Below are positions 1 to 7,887 of a stretch of DNA of 64,000 nucleotides, one piece after another. Source of the DNA: Poindextera sp035294785 (GTDB lineage: Bacteria; Pseudomonadota; Alphaproteobacteria; Caulobacterales; Caulobacteraceae). The stretch covers positions 19,181 to 83,180 of the forward strand of contig DATGKF010000140.1 in assembly GCA_035294785.1 (NCBI GenBank). Direction: 5' to 3'. Within the stretch, counting starts at the first letter, position 1. Every line of letters begins with the position of its first letter. The position numbers and the translations under genes were made by a program. Under the pieces are notes generated by a model, which did not search any database, was not told the DNA's origin, and saw nothing but the letters and a program-made list of their open reading frames with translations.

Positions 1-687
1 GTTCGCACGCGGCTGCCGAACCCCACCCCCGCAGACGACCTCCTGGGTCCGGAAATGCTGGTGGCGGAGTCCAACCACCGGATCGCGAACAATCTCACAC
101 TGATCGCCGGCCTCGTGCGCATGCAGGCGTCCGGCATCGCCAAGGCGGGTCGACCGATGACCGCCGACGAGGTCTGCCTGGCGCTTGAAGAGGTGGGCAA
201 CCGCATCGAAACGGTGGGCCGCCTGCATCGGCTGCTCGCGCAGATCGGGCGGCGGCCCAGCCTCGACCTGAGCCAATATCTGCAGGACATCGCCGAGGCC
301 GCGGTCGGCTCCATGTCATCGCGAGGAGAGATACGGCTCGTGCACGCGTCTACGGCCGACTGCGAGATCGCAACCCACCAAGCCCTTTCGCTTGGCTTCA
401 TCGTGGGCGAGCTGGCCACCAACGCGATGAAATACGCTCACCCGACAGGCATTTCCGGTTGCCTGACGCTTGGCTGTCACGCACGCCCGGGCGGTGCGAC
501 CCTGATCGAGATCATCGACGACGGCGTCGGCCTTCCGGAAGGATTCGATCCCCGCCGCGACGGCGGTCTCGGCATGCGCATGGTGCGCAGCCTCGCCGAT
601 CAACTGCGTGCGACGCTGACGTTCGACTCGAGCGCCATCGGACTGACTGTGCGCCTGCTCGTGCCGCCCGGCGGGGCGGACGGTTAG
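1..687 (+). CDS. Sensor histidine kinase C-terminal part (HWE/HisKA_2-like), 5' truncated
   Basis: The frame is open from base 1 to the TAG at 685-687 (228 visible residues), so the N-terminus lies outside the window. The visible part is a kinase core. A HisKA_2-like dimerisation/phosphoacceptor segment has ESNHRIANN with His at visible residue 26, an N-box LATNAMKYA near residue 138-146, a G1 box DDGVGLPEG at 173, and a GGLGMRMV lid near 188. This layout is typical of HWE/HisKA_2 kinases, which often act in general stress or light signalling with an N-terminal PAS, GAF or receiver domain. No such sensor domain is visible here. The first in-frame ATG is at 55, but the reading frame continues before it. 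Cognate partner not identifiable. Confidence 0.8.
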   Translation, partial: VRTRLPNPTPADDLLGPEMLVAESNHRIANNLTLIAGLVRMQASGIAKAGRPMTADEVCLALEEVGNRIETVGRLHRLLAQIGRRPSLDLSQYLQDIAEAAVGSMSSRGEIRLVHASTADCEIATHQALSLGFIVGELATNAMKYAHPTGISGCLTLGCHARPGGATLIEIIDDGVGLPEGFDPRRDGGLGMRMVRSLADQLRATLTFDSSAIGLTVRLLVPPGGADG

Positions 688-703
688 ACTCCCCCGGCGG
701 ACC

Positions 704-1222
704 CTAGTGCGGCGCCGGCTCGCGCTGGACGATGCACTCGAGCGCTTTGTCGACGCAGGCGCGCGTCGCCGCCGGGCCGGGCACGGCGTGGCTGACCGCC
801 GGCAGGCTCTGCAGATAGAGCGCGATGTCCGTCGCGTCCTCCTTCGAGAGATTGGCGAAGTCCGGCCATGGCATGGCCGGCGAGAGGGTGCGGCCGCTGG
901 GCGTCACGCCGGTGGTGACGGCCGCTGCGATCTGCGCGGTGGTCCAGGTCCCCAGCCCCGTCGCCTTGTCAGGCGTGAGGTTCGGCGGCGTGAAGACGCC
1001 GAGCCCAGGCAGCAGGAAGTCGGCGTCCGAGCCGCCCAGGAAGCGCGTCATGTCCGGCTTTGGCGTCAGTCCGCCTGGCGTGTGGCAGTCGCTGCAGCCG
1101 ACCACCTTCACCAGGTAGGCCCCGCGCGCGACCTGCTGATCATGCGACGGCGCGCAGGCCGCCAGCGCGGCGACGGCCGCCAGGCTCAGCAGGCCGCGGA
1201 GCATCGACGTTGAGATTGTCAT
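704..1222 (-). CDS. Monohaem c-type cytochrome lipoprotein
   Basis: 172 residues from the ATG at 1222, which follows a GGGGGAG ribosome-binding site; an upstream ORF extension has no such site. The N-terminus is a hydrophobic signal ending in a lipobox-like LAAC (Cys23), so the protein is probably a periplasm-facing lipoprotein. A single haem attachment site CSDCH lies at residues 43-47, and a Met in SPAMPW near the C-terminus could be the distal ligand. It belongs to the c-type cytochrome family that carries electrons for periplasmic dehydrogenases. It lies 60 bp downstream of the exported protein at 1283-1816 on the same strand, so the two may serve one periplasmic redox process (inference). 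Confidence 0.82.
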   Translation of the reverse strand: MTISTSMLRGLLSLAAVAALAACAPSHDQQVARGAYLVKVVGCSDCHTPGGLTPKPDMTRFLGGSDADFLLPGLGVFTPPNLTPDKATGLGTWTTAQIAAAVTTGVTPSGRTLSPAMPWPDFANLSKEDATDIALYLQSLPAVSHAVPGPAATRACVDKALECIVQREPAPH

Positions 1223-1282
1223 GGCGCTCCCCCAAACTCGAGCGCAGCGCAGTCTAGCAGACAAACACCGGAGAGGCCCGCC

Positions 1283-1816
1283 CTAGTGCGGCTGCGCCGG
1301 CAAGGGTCCGCCGTGCGCCGGCAGGACCGGCTGGTTTGTGTTCACCGGCCGGAGCTCGATCTCGATCACCGCGTAGACCGATCGCGCCGGCTCGAGTTCG
1401 CCGCCGATGACGAGGCGGTAGGGCCCCTCCTTGGCGCTCAGCGGCTGACCGTTCTTGCGGTCGGCCAGGATCACCGGTTCGCGCCGGAAGCTCGGCTCCG
1501 CCTCCGCCAGCGCGAGCACCGTGGTGAAGCCGTCCGACCCGGTGACGACGATGATCTGGTTCACCGGCGCGCCATGCAGCCGCTTCTCGGACGGCGCGCC
1601 CACCTCGGCGAGAACGTCGCCGATCACGGCGCCGGAATAGGTCGCCTTGTCGCCGTAAGGCACGGTCACGCTGGCCTGGCGCATGGCGCGCAGGTCGGCG
1701 GCCGTCACTGTCTCCATCCGTCCCTCGACGCCTTTGACGACGATGGACTGGGCGAGCGCCGAGCCGGCGAGCGCGAGCAACAGCATGGCCGCTATGACGC
1801 TCGCGGCGGGCTTCAT
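1283..1816 (-). CDS. Exported protein, possible oxidoreductase molybdopterin-binding-like fold
   Basis: 177 residues from ATG 1816, whose start overlaps the stop of the upstream membrane-protein gene as ATGA, so translation is probably coupled. Residues 1-22 form a cleavable signal peptide ending ALA-Q. The mature part has the phrasing of sulfite-oxidase-type molybdopterin-domain proteins found without cofactor residues: VKGVEGRMETVTAADLRAM, a VTGSDGFTTVLAL strand, and YRLVIGGELEPARSVYAV near the end. I see no cysteine that could ligate molybdenum, so catalytic function is doubtful. It may be a periplasmic partner of the neighbouring cytochrome. Family assignment is by eye only. Confidence 0.55.
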   Translation of the reverse strand: MKPAASVIAAMLLLALAGSALAQSIVVKGVEGRMETVTAADLRAMRQASVTVPYGDKATYSGAVIGDVLAEVGAPSEKRLHGAPVNQIIVVTGSDGFTTVLALAEAEPSFRREPVILADRKNGQPLSAKEGPYRLVIGGELEPARSVYAVIEIELRPVNTNQPVLPAHGGPLPAQPH

Positions 1817-2463
1817 TTGAACGTGCTCTGCACCCACTGACTGCCCAACCGCTCGACACCGGCGCGCAAGAGATTGCGCGCGCTCGTCGCGCTGTCAAAG
1901 GCGACCTGGATCACGGCTTGGTCGTCGCTGGAATAGCTGCTTGGAATGTTCTTCTTCGCTTGATCCTTCAGCACCGGCAGATCGGCGTCGGTGCGGCGGA
2001 TGGCCGCGAGCCGCGCGTCGCAAAAGCTGACGAGACGGAGGAAGTGCTGCGTGACGAGCACCCGATTCAGCGGAGGATCGAATGGGAGCGTCAAGGTTTG
2101 CAGGCCGATCGGAATGGGATCCTTCGGCCCGGGCACGCTGAAGAACTTGATGTTCACCAGCCCGTTGGCGGCCGCCCCGACTAGCAAACCTTTCAGCCAA
2201 GGGTTGTTGTGAAGCAGGACAAGCGCTCGCGTGACCGCCGCCTTTTCGTCCGCCGAGCCGCCCCCAATCAGCGGCGCGATCAGCGGATCGAAGGCGAACA
2301 GCATCAGGAGCGCGCAAAGCCCATACATCAGCGCCAGCAAATGCGCGGCGGGACAGCGGATCAGGAAGCCGAACGTGCGCTGGTAGAGGGTCGCCCAAAG
2401 GTCGAGGATCGTGAAGGCATAGGCCGCGAGAAGGGCGAGTGCGTAGCCTGGCAGTGCCTGCAT
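1813..2463 (-). CDS. Uncharacterised membrane-anchored protein
   Basis: 216 residues. The first ~70 residues contain two hydrophobic segments (LALLAAYAFTILDLW and LLALMYGLCALLMLFAF followed by PLIAPLIGG), then the rest is mainly soluble, with basic and acidic helices and DAR/AIRRTDADLP segments. I do not recognise the family. It is the first or second gene of a minus-strand group and its stop overlaps the start of the exported protein at 1816 (ATGA). The arrangement membrane protein, exported protein, cytochrome suggests a small membrane-associated redox module, but no function can be assigned. Confidence 0.5.
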   Translation of the reverse strand: MQALPGYALALLAAYAFTILDLWATLYQRTFGFLIRCPAAHLLALMYGLCALLMLFAFDPLIAPLIGGGSADEKAAVTRALVLLHNNPWLKGLLVGAAANGLVNIKFFSVPGPKDPIPIGLQTLTLPFDPPLNRVLVTQHFLRLVSFCDARLAAIRRTDADLPVLKDQAKKNIPSSYSSDDQAVIQVAFDSATSARNLLRAGVERLGSQWVQSTFK

Positions 2464-2489
2464 ATGTTCCGCCCCCCGGCGCGCAAGCC

Positions 2490-2708
2490 CTACTCGACCA
2501 CGATGGCCTGGTCGTTGTCGGCGTCCAGCCTGATCGAGGCGCCATGGTCGGCCAGCTGGCCGACGATCTCGGTCACAGCCGTGTTCGAGAGGCCGGTCGC
2601 GGAGGAGACGAGTGAGACATCGACCCGCTTGGCGCCATCTTCGTCCCGCTTGGCGAACGCCTTGGCGACGCGCAGGACATTGTCGGGGGATGCGCCTTGG
2701 CCGGGCAT
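2490..2708 (-). CDS. Small winged-helix-like protein
   Basis: 72 residues from ATG 2708, chosen over longer in-frame starts because it is preceded by a strong AAGGAGG site seven bases upstream. The sequence has a helix, then VSLVSSATGLSNTAVTEIV followed by a short QLADHGASIRL stretch, reminiscent of a helix-turn-helix with wing. It could be a small DNA-binding or adaptor protein; no family recognised. It is 26 bp upstream of the membrane protein gene and likely co-transcribed. Confidence 0.5.
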   Translation of the reverse strand: MPGQGASPDNVLRVAKAFAKRDEDGAKRVDVSLVSSATGLSNTAVTEIVGQLADHGASIRLDADNDQAIVVE

Positions 2709-2924
2709 GTGGAGCCTCCTTCGCTCGGCACTATCATATGGGGAGTCCGGTCTGGTTGCATCAGTCATTGGCGGTTGGGGGCGGCCGAACACGCCCGCCG
2801 CCGAGCCTGTCCATCGGGACGACCGCACGCCGCCAACCGCGGCGCGCGGCTTGCTCCCCCCTTGGCGCGGAGTAAGTTAGGCGGCTAAAGCGAAGGGAAT
2901 ATCCCCGGACACATCGAGGACTTG

Positions 2925-4148
2925 ATGGCCGACTTTGGCGCCGACCAGCTGGAGGCGTTCCGCGCGGAGGCGAGCGAATGGCTCGCCGCCAACTACCCCG
3001 CCGTGCTGAAGGACCCGCGCGCGAAGACCGACCCGGAAGCCATCTGGGGCGGGCGCGCCTTCGCCGGCAGCGACGATCCGCAGATCACCTGGCTGCACCG
3101 CATGGCCGAGAAGGGCTGGACCGCGCCCACCTGGCCGAAAGCCTACGGCGGCGGCGGCCTCTCGGCGGCGGAGGCGCGAGTGCTCGAGCGCGAGATCGCG
3201 CGCGGCGGCTACCGCACTCCACTCGCCTCCTTCGGCGTCTGGATGCTCGGCCCCGTCCTGCTCGAGTTCGCCAACGAAGACCAAAAGAAACAGCACCTGC
3301 CGCGGATCGTGCGCGGCGAGATCCGCTGGTGCCAGGGCTATTCCGAGCCGGGCGCGGGCTCCGACCTCGCGTCCTTGCAGACGCGCTGCGAGGACAAGGG
3401 CGACCACTGGCTGATCAACGGCCAGAAGATCTGGACCTCCTACGCCAACAAGGCCGACTGGTGCTTCTGCCTGGTGCGCACTGACACGTCCAAGAAGCAC
3501 GAGGGCATCTCCTTCGTGCTCATCGACATGACGACGCCCGGCGTCGAGACGCGGCCGATCAAGCTGATCAGTGGCGAGAGCCCCTTCTGCGAGACCTTCT
3601 TTACCGACGTGAAGATCCCGAAGGAGAACATGGTTGGGCCGCTGAACGGCGGCTGGAACATCGCCAAGCGCCTCCTGCAGTACGAGCGTCAGAACATCTC
3701 GGGCGGCTTCGGCGGCGGCGGGGGCGCCGGCGGCGCGGCGGGCGACCTGGCCGAGATCGCCAAGCGCTACGTCGGGGTGGGCGAGGACGGCGCGCTCGCC
3801 GATGCGGACCTTCGCGGTCGCATCACGCGCAACAAGATGGACTTCCAGGCTTTCGGGCTGACCACAGCCCGCATCGCCGCTGAGAGCCGCACGTCCAACG
3901 GGCCGAGCGCGGCCACCTCGATCATCAAGTACGCCGCCGCCGCCTTCGCCCAGGAACGGTCGGAGCTGATGGTCGAGGCCATGGGCGCGCAGGGCCTGGG
4001 GTGGGAAGGCGAGGGCTTCTCCCCGGGCGAGGTGACAGCCGCGCGCGGCTGGCTGCGATCGAAGGGCAACTCCATTGAAGGCGGCACCTCGGAAGTGAAT
4101 ATCAACGTGGTGGCCAAGCGTGTGCTAGGCTTGCCCGATCCCAAATAG
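2925..4148 (+). CDS. Acyl-CoA dehydrogenase, large-subunit type (paralogue 1 of 3)
   Basis: 407 residues from ATG 2925, preceded by GAGGA; the TTG just before it is a less likely start. It is an acyl-CoA dehydrogenase: N-terminal helical domain, a middle beta domain with WCQGYSEPGAGSDLA and NGQKIWTSYAN, and a C-terminal helical domain. The middle-to-C region holds a Gly-rich loop (about residues 258-273). The C-terminal motif is SIEGGTSEVN, with Glu385 one position earlier than the catalytic Glu of MCAD-type enzymes. No RxxFG FAD-contact motif is visible. It heads a run of four same-strand ACAD genes and probably works as the alpha subunit of a heteromeric enzyme (inference). Substrate unknown. 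Confidence 0.88.
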   Translation: MADFGADQLEAFRAEASEWLAANYPAVLKDPRAKTDPEAIWGGRAFAGSDDPQITWLHRMAEKGWTAPTWPKAYGGGGLSAAEARVLEREIARGGYRTPLASFGVWMLGPVLLEFANEDQKKQHLPRIVRGEIRWCQGYSEPGAGSDLASLQTRCEDKGDHWLINGQKIWTSYANKADWCFCLVRTDTSKKHEGISFVLIDMTTPGVETRPIKLISGESPFCETFFTDVKIPKENMVGPLNGGWNIAKRLLQYERQNISGGFGGGGGAGGAAGDLAEIAKRYVGVGEDGALADADLRGRITRNKMDFQAFGLTTARIAAESRTSNGPSAATSIIKYAAAAFAQERSELMVEAMGAQGLGWEGEGFSPGEVTAARGWLRSKGNSIEGGTSEVNINVVAKRVLGLPDPK

Positions 4149-4210
4149 AGGGCTTCAACGGGGGCGGATTACCCCGCCCGACGCGATATTGAATTGATGG
4201 GAGATTGAAG

Positions 4211-5422
4211 ATGGCCGATTTCGGCGGCAGCGAGATTGACGCTTTCCGCGCCGAAGCGCGCGAGTGGCTGGAAGCCAACTATCCGAAATCGCTGCGCAAG
4301 GGCGCCGATCCGACCAGCGAAGAGCAGGCGATGACCGCCATGCTCAACCCGAACGAAGACCAGAAGCTCTGGAAGCAGCGCATGGCCGAAAAGGGCTGGG
4401 GCGCGCCCACCTGGCCGACACAATACGGCGGCGGCGGGCTGAGCCAGCCGCAGGCGCGCGTGCTGCAGGAAGAGATGAACCGCATCGGCGCTTCCAACCC
4501 GATGATGGGCATGGGCACGAGCATGTTAGGCCCGACGCTGCTCGAGTACGGAACCGAGGATCAGAAGAAGCGCCACATCCCAAAGATCGTCTCCGGCGAG
4601 GTGCGCTGGTGCCAGGGCTACTCGGAGCCGGGCGCGGGGTCCGACCTCGCATCGTTGCAGACCAAGTGCGAGGACAAGGGCGACCACTGGGAGGTGAACG
4701 GCCAGAAGATCTGGACCTCGGGCGCGCAATACGCCGACTGGTGCTTCTGCCTCGTGCGCACCGATCAGACCAAAAAGCACGAAGGCATCTCCTTCGTGCT
4801 CATCGACATGCACCAGCCCGGCGTCGAGACGCGCCCCATCAAGCTGATCGCCGGCTCGTCGCCCTTCTGCGAGACCTTTTTCACCAACGCCCGCGTGGAG
4901 AAGAACGACATGGTCGGGCCGCTGAACGGCGGCTGGACCGTCGGCAAGCGCCTGCTGCAGCACGAGCGCTCCGGGCAGGGCGGCGGCCGGATGATGGGCA
5001 GCGCCGCCAGCATTTCGGACGTGGCCAAGACGTACGTCGGCCTGGACGAGAAGGGCCGCATCGCCGACCCCGACCTGCGCACCCGCGTCGCCGATCACAT
5101 GATGAAGGCCAGGGCGCACGCACTGACCATGCAACGCGCGATCGCCGAGGCCAGGGGCAACCTCAATCCCAGCGCCACCACCTCGATCATGAAGAATTCC
5201 GGCACCCAGATCGGCCAGGAGCGGTCGGAGCTGATGCTGGAGATCATGGGCCACCAGGGCCTCGGCTGGGAAGGCGACGGCTTCGAGGCCGACGAGCTTT
5301 CCGCCGTGCGCGGCTGGCTGTCCGGCAAGGCGACGACGATCTTCGGCGGCTCGCAGGAGATTCAGAACAACATCATTTCCAAGCGGATCCTCGGGTTGCC
5401 AGACCCGACGGCCTCCGCCTGA
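4211..5422 (+). CDS. Acyl-CoA dehydrogenase, large-subunit type (paralogue 2 of 3)
   Basis: 403 residues from ATG 4211 (GGGAGA upstream; the ORF can be extended two codons to a TTG). It shares long blocks with the genes on both sides: MADFG start, WCQGYSEPGAGSDLAS, NGQKIWTSGAQ, KKHEGISFVLIDM, SPFCETFF, LNGGWTVGKRLL. The Gly-rich insert is short here (GQGGGRMMG, about residues 255-266). The C-terminal motif is ATTIFGGSQEIQ, with Gly where MCAD-type enzymes have the catalytic Glu, and the C-terminal FAD-binding RxxFG motif is missing. These are features of the non-FAD-arginine subunit of alpha2beta2 ACADs such as mycobacterial FadE pairs. It is separated from paralogue 3 by 18 bp. Confidence 0.88.
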   Translation: MADFGGSEIDAFRAEAREWLEANYPKSLRKGADPTSEEQAMTAMLNPNEDQKLWKQRMAEKGWGAPTWPTQYGGGGLSQPQARVLQEEMNRIGASNPMMGMGTSMLGPTLLEYGTEDQKKRHIPKIVSGEVRWCQGYSEPGAGSDLASLQTKCEDKGDHWEVNGQKIWTSGAQYADWCFCLVRTDQTKKHEGISFVLIDMHQPGVETRPIKLIAGSSPFCETFFTNARVEKNDMVGPLNGGWTVGKRLLQHERSGQGGGRMMGSAASISDVAKTYVGLDEKGRIADPDLRTRVADHMMKARAHALTMQRAIAEARGNLNPSATTSIMKNSGTQIGQERSELMLEIMGHQGLGWEGDGFEADELSAVRGWLSGKATTIFGGSQEIQNNIISKRILGLPDPTASA

Positions 5423-5440
5423 TCGTAGGAGACGAAGACC

Positions 5441-6664
5441 ATGGCTGATTTTGGGGGCGCCGACCTCGACGCCTTCCGCACTGAGGCGCGCGAGTGGCTC
5501 GAGGCCAACTTCCCGCCGGCGCTGAAAGGCCGGGGCGGGGCGATGTACGTCGAAGGCGCGGGCCCATCGGGCGGCGACTTCGGCCTGTGGAAGAAGCGCA
5601 TGGGCGACAAGGGCTGGGGCGTTCCGACCTGGCCCAAGGCCTACGGCGGCGGCGGGCTCGAGCCCGCGCAGGCGCGCGTGCTGCAGCAGGAGATGAACCG
5701 CATCGGCGCCTGGAACCCGATCGGCGGCATGGGCGTGATGATGTTCGGCCCGACGCTGCTCGAGTACGGCAACGAGGATCAGAAGAAGACCCACATCCCC
5801 AAGATCGTCCATGGCGAGGTGAACTGGTGCCAGGGCTTCTCCGAGCCCGGCGCCGGGTCGGACCTCGCCTCGCTTCAGACCCGCTGCGAGGACAAAGGCG
5901 ACCACTGGCTCGTCAACGGCTCGAAGATCTGGACCAGCGGCGCGCAGTGGGCCGATTGGTGCTTCTGCCTGGTGCGGACCGACACGACGAAGAAGCACGA
6001 AGGCATCTCCTTCCTGCTTATCGACATGAAGACGCCCGGCGTCGAGGTGCGGCCGATCAAGCTGATCGCCGGCGCATCGCCCTTCTGCGAGACCTTCTTC
6101 ACCGACGTGAAGGTGCCGAAGGAAAACCTGGTCGGGCCGATGAACGGCGGCTGGACCATCGGCAAGCGGCTCCTGCAGCATGAGCGCAGCGGCCTCTCCG
6201 GCGGTGGCGGCGGCGGCGGAGGCGGCGGCATGTTCGGCGTCTCCGGCTCGGTGCCGCAGCTGGCCAAGACCTACGTCGGCGCCGACGAGAAGGGCCGTAT
6301 CGCCGACTCCGACCTGCGCTTCCGCATCGCCTCGCACGACATGGACCGGCGCGCGTTCCAGCTCACCGCGCTGCGGACGATGATGGAGTCGCGCTCCAAC
6401 CAAGGGCCATCGGCGGCGACCTCGATCATGAAGAACGCCGGCACCAAGATCGGCCAGGATCAGGCCGAGCTGACCATCGAGATCATGGGGAACCAGGGCC
6501 TCGGCTGGGAAGGCGACGGCTTCACGTCGGAGGAACTCCAGGCCGTGCGCGGATGGCTGGGCGGCAAGGCCACCACCATCTTCGGCGGCTCGGCCGAGAT
6601 CCAGAACAACATCATCTCCAAGCGGATTCTGGGCCTGCCCGATCCGATCAACGCTTCAAATTAG
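5441..6664 (+). CDS. Acyl-CoA dehydrogenase, large-subunit type (paralogue 3 of 3)
   Basis: 407 residues from ATG 5441 with a TAGGAG site upstream. It is very close in sequence to paralogue 2, including WCQGFSEPGAGSDLAS, NGSKIWTSGAQWADWCFCLVR, LDMKTPGVEVRP-like blocks and the end IISKRILGLPDP. The Gly-rich loop reaches its longest form here, a run of ten glycines around residues 253-262. The C-terminal motif is IFGGSAEIQ without the usual Glu, and there is no RxxFG motif. Fifteen bases separate it from the small-subunit gene at 6680, the likely heteromeric partner. Confidence 0.88.
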   Translation: MADFGGADLDAFRTEAREWLEANFPPALKGRGGAMYVEGAGPSGGDFGLWKKRMGDKGWGVPTWPKAYGGGGLEPAQARVLQQEMNRIGAWNPIGGMGVMMFGPTLLEYGNEDQKKTHIPKIVHGEVNWCQGFSEPGAGSDLASLQTRCEDKGDHWLVNGSKIWTSGAQWADWCFCLVRTDTTKKHEGISFLLIDMKTPGVEVRPIKLIAGASPFCETFFTDVKVPKENLVGPMNGGWTIGKRLLQHERSGLSGGGGGGGGGGMFGVSGSVPQLAKTYVGADEKGRIADSDLRFRIASHDMDRRAFQLTALRTMMESRSNQGPSAATSIMKNAGTKIGQDQAELTIEIMGNQGLGWEGDGFTSEELQAVRGWLGGKATTIFGGSAEIQNNIISKRILGLPDPINASN

Positions 6665-6679
6665 AAGGACAATTTCATC

Positions 6680-7816
6680 ATGGCCGTTTTGACAGAAGAA
6701 CAGAGCATGCTCCGCGACGCGGCGCGCACCTGGACCCAGGAAAAGTCGCCCGTCACCGCCTTCCGCAAGATGCGCGACGCCGGCATGCCGCTGGGCTACG
6801 ACCCCGCCGCCTTCGCCGAGATGGCGGAGATGGGCTGGACCGGCGTCATCATCCCCGAGGAATACGGCGGATCGGACTTCGGCTACCTCAGCCTCGGGCT
6901 GGTGCTCGAAGAGACCGGCCGCACGCTGACGGCCTCGCCGCTGCTCTCCTCCGCGCTCGCCGCCGCGAGCGCTATCATCCTCGGCGGCTCGGACGCCCAG
7001 AAGGGCGCGTACTTGCCGAAGATCGCCTCGGGCGAGCTGGTCGGCACGCTGGCCATCGACGAAGGCCCGCACCACGCGCCGGAAAAGGTGGCGCTGGAGG
7101 CGAAGAAGAGCGGCTCGGGCTACACCCTGAACGGCGCCAAGACCTTCGTGCTCGAGGGCATGGCGGCCGGCGTCTACGTCGTCTCCGCCCGCACCTCGGG
7201 CAAGGCGGGGGACAAAGAGGGCATCACCCTCTTCCTCGTGCCCGCCGACGCCAAAGGCGTCGAGCGCAAGGCGCTGAAGCTGGCCGACAGCCGCGGCGCG
7301 GCGAACGTCGCCTTCAAGAACGTCGAGGTCGGCGCCGATGCCGTGCTGGGCGACGTCGACAAGGGCGGCGACCTTTTGGAAAAGGTGCTCGACCGCGCCC
7401 GCGCCGGTCTCGCCGCCGAGATGCTGGGCGCGGCGACCCAGGCGTTCGAGACCACCCTCGATTACCTCAAGACCCGCGTGCAGTTCGGCCAGGTGATCGG
7501 CGCCTTCCAGGCGCTGCAGCACCGGGCGGCGAAGATGTTCACCGACCTCGAGCTGGCGCGCTCCTGCGTCGAGGCGGCGCTGGCGGCGATCGACAACGAC
7601 TCGCCCGACACGCCGGAGCTGGTGTCGCTGGCCAAGGCAAAGATGGGCGACACCCTGCACCTGGTCTCCAACGAGATGGTGCAGATGCATGGCGGCATCG
7701 GCATGACCGACGCCCACGACGCCGGGCTCTACCTGAAGCGCGCCCGCGCGGCGGAAGCCAGCTACGGCGGTCAGTCGTACCACCGGGACCGGTACGCCCG
7801 GCTGAACGGCTACTAG
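6680..7816 (+). CDS. Acyl-CoA dehydrogenase, small-subunit type (beta)
   Basis: 378 residues from ATG 6680 (AGAAGGAC upstream). It is a divergent ACAD: the N-terminal helical domain has GWTGVIIPEEYGG, the mid domain is degenerate (LAIDEGPHHAP, NGAKTFVLEGM), and the C-terminal domain keeps the FAD-contact RVQFGQVIGAFQALQH and the MHGGIGMTDAHDAGLY motif near the end. There is no YEGT/FGGS catalytic loop. This complements the three large subunits upstream, which keep the mid-domain but lack RxxFG, as in known alpha2beta2 ACADs (PimC/PimD- or FadE-type pairs). It probably supplies half of the active site to each large subunit; which ones it pairs with cannot be read from sequence. Confidence 0.86.
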   Translation: MAVLTEEQSMLRDAARTWTQEKSPVTAFRKMRDAGMPLGYDPAAFAEMAEMGWTGVIIPEEYGGSDFGYLSLGLVLEETGRTLTASPLLSSALAAASAIILGGSDAQKGAYLPKIASGELVGTLAIDEGPHHAPEKVALEAKKSGSGYTLNGAKTFVLEGMAAGVYVVSARTSGKAGDKEGITLFLVPADAKGVERKALKLADSRGAANVAFKNVEVGADAVLGDVDKGGDLLEKVLDRARAGLAAEMLGAATQAFETTLDYLKTRVQFGQVIGAFQALQHRAAKMFTDLELARSCVEAALAAIDNDSPDTPELVSLAKAKMGDTLHLVSNEMVQMHGGIGMTDAHDAGLYLKRARAAEASYGGQSYHRDRYARLNGY

Positions 7817-7887
7817 CCATTGATTGATCGCACCCCGGGGGGCGGATAAGCTTCGGCGAAGCATCCAGATCCTCTGGGGGAGCGATC

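Noticed and set aside
4526..6403. 625-codon minus-strand open frame opposite the ACAD genes
   Set aside because: Antisense shadow of two clear plus-strand genes; the translated product is Ala/Gly/Leu-rich without motifs. GC-rich codon bias keeps such frames open.
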